Of a stretch of 35,937 nt of DNA, positions 34,381-35,937 are shown piece by piece. The notes under the pieces were generated by a model that was not told the origin of the DNA, made no database searches, and saw nothing but the letters and a program-made list of their open reading frames with translations. How positions within the stretch are numbered: position 1 is the stretch's first letter; every line of letters starts with the position of its first letter. Source of the DNA: Pseudonocardiales bacterium. GTDB lineage: Bacteria > Actinomycetota > Actinomycetes > Mycobacteriales > Pseudonocardiaceae. Where the stretch lies: NCBI GenBank assembly GCA_019240665.1, contig JAFAXZ010000205.1:1-35937 (forward strand). Direction: 5' to 3'. The position numbers and the translations under genes are program-made.

Positions 34381-34605
34381 ATGTCTGACGCAATGAGCTT
34401 TGCCGAACTGGCCGAACAATACGTGGAACTGCTGCCGGCCCGTACTGTCCTGTCGATGTGGCGCGCAGGCACCGGCGGACACGACGGCGCCCCCGGTACT
34501 CGCGGCGCCGACGGCGAGAGTGTTCCCGGCTCTACCTGGTGGTTCATCTTCGGCTACGACCGGTCCGGCGTCAGCCTAGGCGACGCCAGCAGCAAACACA
34601 GCTAA
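34381..34605 (+). CDS. Small peptide gene, possible RiPP precursor
   Basis: This 74-aa ORF starts at ATG 34381 behind AGGGGGA. The N-terminal third (FAELAEQYVELLPARTVLSM) is amphipathic and acidic, like the leader of ribosomally made, modified peptides. It is followed by a Gly-rich linker (GTGGHDGAPGTRGADGES) and an aromatic, Ser-rich tail (GSTWWFIFGYDRSGVSLG). No modification enzyme, protease or exporter is in the window, and the gene is not recognised with certainty. It could be an orphan precursor or an ordinary small protein. No gene is seen in 34244-34380 or in 34606-34880. Confidence 0.5.
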   Translation: MSDAMSFAELAEQYVELLPARTVLSMWRAGTGGHDGAPGTRGADGESVPGSTWWFIFGYDRSGVSLGDASSKHS

Positions 34606-34856
34606 CGGTGTGCCGCTTCTGCCGCTGCACCCCAGGCTGATTGCCCATACCCCACACCGGGTCCGCACCGCGTCAGCGAGGGTGCACCTCGCCGTGCGGG
34701 TGTCACCTCGGCTCCCACTAGCCTCCCGGAGGACCGCAGGGATTTCTTGCGCAGCCATGCGTTCAGTAGACGGTGGAGGACCGGCATCCGCGACACCCCG
34801 CCGACACCCCGGGACGCGCTCGCTTCACCTTCGGCGAGATTGTCGGGGTACTGGCC

Positions 34857-34862
34857 TAGGGT
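34857..34862 (+). promoter_or_regulatory. -10 hexamer of the methyltransferase gene
   Basis: TAGGGT lies 25 nt before GTG 34888, which has its own GGGGAGG, so this would be a leadered transcript starting near 34869. Confidence 0.45.
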
Positions 34863-34887
34863 TGAGCACCGACACGGGGAGGTGAAC

Positions 34888-35937
34888 GTGCACGGCGCGC
34901 TGTATCAGCTACACGCTGGCGACGCGTTGCAGGCGTACCCACACTGGCCGACGCCGACGACCATCGTGAGTGACGGCGCCTACGGAGTACGCGGCTTTCA
35001 CGGTGATACCGTCAGCCCGGAGGGCTTAGCTCAGTGGTACCGGCCACACATACAGGCGTGGAGCGCCGCGGCAAACCCATCGACAACTCTCTGGTTCTGG
35101 AATACCGAAGTCGGCTGGGCAAATGTCCATCCCGAGCTGAGTGAGCACGGCTGGGAGTACGTTCAATCAATTACCTGGGACAAGGGGATCGGACACGTTG
35201 CGGGTAACGTGAACAGCAAGACGATTCGTCGCTTTCCGGTCGTATCCGAAGTATGCGTCTTGTATTACCGGCGATTTTCAGTCGAAACCAAAAGTGGCAC
35301 ACTGTCAGCTCGAGATTGGTTGCGGCATGAATGGCAACGATCAGGCCTGCCGCTCTACAAAGCAAATGAGGCATGTGGCGTAAGAAATGCGGCAACCAGA
35401 AAGTACCTTACGAATGATTGGATGTGGTACTGGCCTCCGGGTGAGATGGTAGAGCGACTTTCCGTCTATGCAAATGACCGCGGCACTGAGACCGGATGGC
35501 CATATTTCAGCCTCGATGGCCAGTATCCGGTGACAGCCAAAGAATGGGACTCTCTCAGGCATAAGTGGACCCACCAGCACGGGCTAACCAACGTCTGGCG
35601 GCGCCCAGCCCTGCATGACAGTGAACGCCTCAAGGGAACACAACGGAGATCTGCCCCACGAGTTTACAAGCCGACGGCTGGCAGCTCGGCCCACCTCAAC
35701 CAGAAGCCACTCGAGTTTATGCAACGAATCGTGCGCGCGGTTACCGACCCTGAAGATGTGGTGTGGGAGCCTTTTGGCGGACTTGCGTCCGCATCGGTTG
35801 CAGCAATTTCACTCGGACGACGAGCCTACGTCGCGGAAATAGATCATGAGTTTGCGGTTCTTGCCGACTGGCGGCTGAAGCACGCCCAAACAGAAGCTGA
35901 TCCAGACAACGAGTTCTTAGCAACGGATAAACAGGAG
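34888..35937 (+). CDS. DNA methyltransferase, N4/N6 type, partial (runs off right edge)
   Basis: 350 codons are open to the window end from GTG 34888 (GGGGAGG 5 nt upstream; GTG 34882 is too close to it). The order is motif IV first (TIVSDGAYGVRGFHGD, a DPPY variant DGAY) and motif I near the C-terminus (VWEPFGGLASASVAAISLGR with AYVAEIDHEFA), preceded by HLNQKPLEFMQRIV. That order fits the beta class of amino-methyltransferases. The centre (VSEVCVLYYRRF, GLPLYKANEACGVRNAATRK) may be a target-recognition region. Base composition is clearly lower in GC than the neighbours, with codons such as ATA, AAA and TTA, a sign of transfer. Probably nearly complete; a restriction partner may lie to the right. 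Confidence 0.82.
   Translation, partial: MHGALYQLHAGDALQAYPHWPTPTTIVSDGAYGVRGFHGDTVSPEGLAQWYRPHIQAWSAAANPSTTLWFWNTEVGWANVHPELSEHGWEYVQSITWDKGIGHVAGNVNSKTIRRFPVVSEVCVLYYRRFSVETKSGTLSARDWLRHEWQRSGLPLYKANEACGVRNAATRKYLTNDWMWYWPPGEMVERLSVYANDRGTETGWPYFSLDGQYPVTAKEWDSLRHKWTHQHGLTNVWRRPALHDSERLKGTQRRSAPRVYKPTAGSSAHLNQKPLEFMQRIVRAVTDPEDVVWEPFGGLASASVAAISLGRRAYVAEIDHEFAVLADWRLKHAQTEADPDNEFLATDKQE

Noticed and set aside
34420-34460. LPART in the 74-aa peptide as a sortase LPxTG signal
   Set aside because: It lies in the N-terminal third, is not LPxTG, and no membrane helix or basic tail follows.
34610-34885. 91-codon plus-strand frame before the methyltransferase
   Set aside because: Arg/Pro/Ser-rich composition typical of non-coding high-GC frames; no Shine-Dalgarno or motif.

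Overview
The window is high-GC actinobacterial chromosome, most likely from the Pseudonocardiaceae or a mycolic-acid relative. The evidence is two GlfT2-type galactofuranosyltransferases (arabinogalactan cell wall), a dnaK-grpE-dnaJ-hspR operon with HspR-type inverted repeats, an EtfD-like Fe-S membrane oxidoreductase next to dnaK, and regulators of the XRE/DUF5753 plus DUF397 type. Many starts look leaderless, with a TANNNT hexamer 6-7 nt before the start codon.

Bases 1-18607 read as core genome. A partial glfT2 (minus strand, running off the left edge) and a glfT2 paralogue flank a divergent polytopic GT-C-like glycosyltransferase. Next come hspR, dnaJ, grpE and dnaK on the minus strand, with two HAIR operators before dnaK. 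Divergent from dnaK is a leaderless EtfD-like gene, then dcd and tRNA-Gly(CCC). After a gap come cydA-cydB with a near-ideal Rex operator and a small translationally coupled gene, a divergent XRE/TPR regulator, and a sugar-phosphate nucleotidyltransferase.

Bases 18800-33500 form an accessory island built around a type II Wadjet anti-plasmid system: jetA (TIGR02677/DUF2397), jetB (TIGR02678/DUF2398), jetC (TIGR02680, SMC-like ATPase) and jetD (TIGR02679/DUF2399 nuclease). All four reading frames are intact but the operon is broken into three blocks. Between jetB and jetC lie a pentapeptide-repeat gene and a broken regulator. Between jetC and jetD lie a coiled-coil gene, a TIR-WD40 remnant, a short ssb, a small Cys-rich gene, an XRE/DUF5753-DUF397 pair and a DUF222 (13E12) remnant. 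Just before jetC is a 24-codon ORF whose first half matches the start of jetA and whose second half matches the end of jetB. Just after jetB is a short ORF resembling the start of jetC. Together these suggest that two jetABC operons recombined and were trimmed, leaving a promoter and coupled mini-ORF that now drive jetC.

Bases 33600-35937 continue the accessory DNA: a 5'-truncated short-chain dehydrogenase, a 74-residue peptide gene that could be a RiPP precursor, and a lower-GC DNA methyltransferase running off the right edge. The right half therefore looks like a defence and mobile-gene hotspot with several decaying genes around a conserved Wadjet core.
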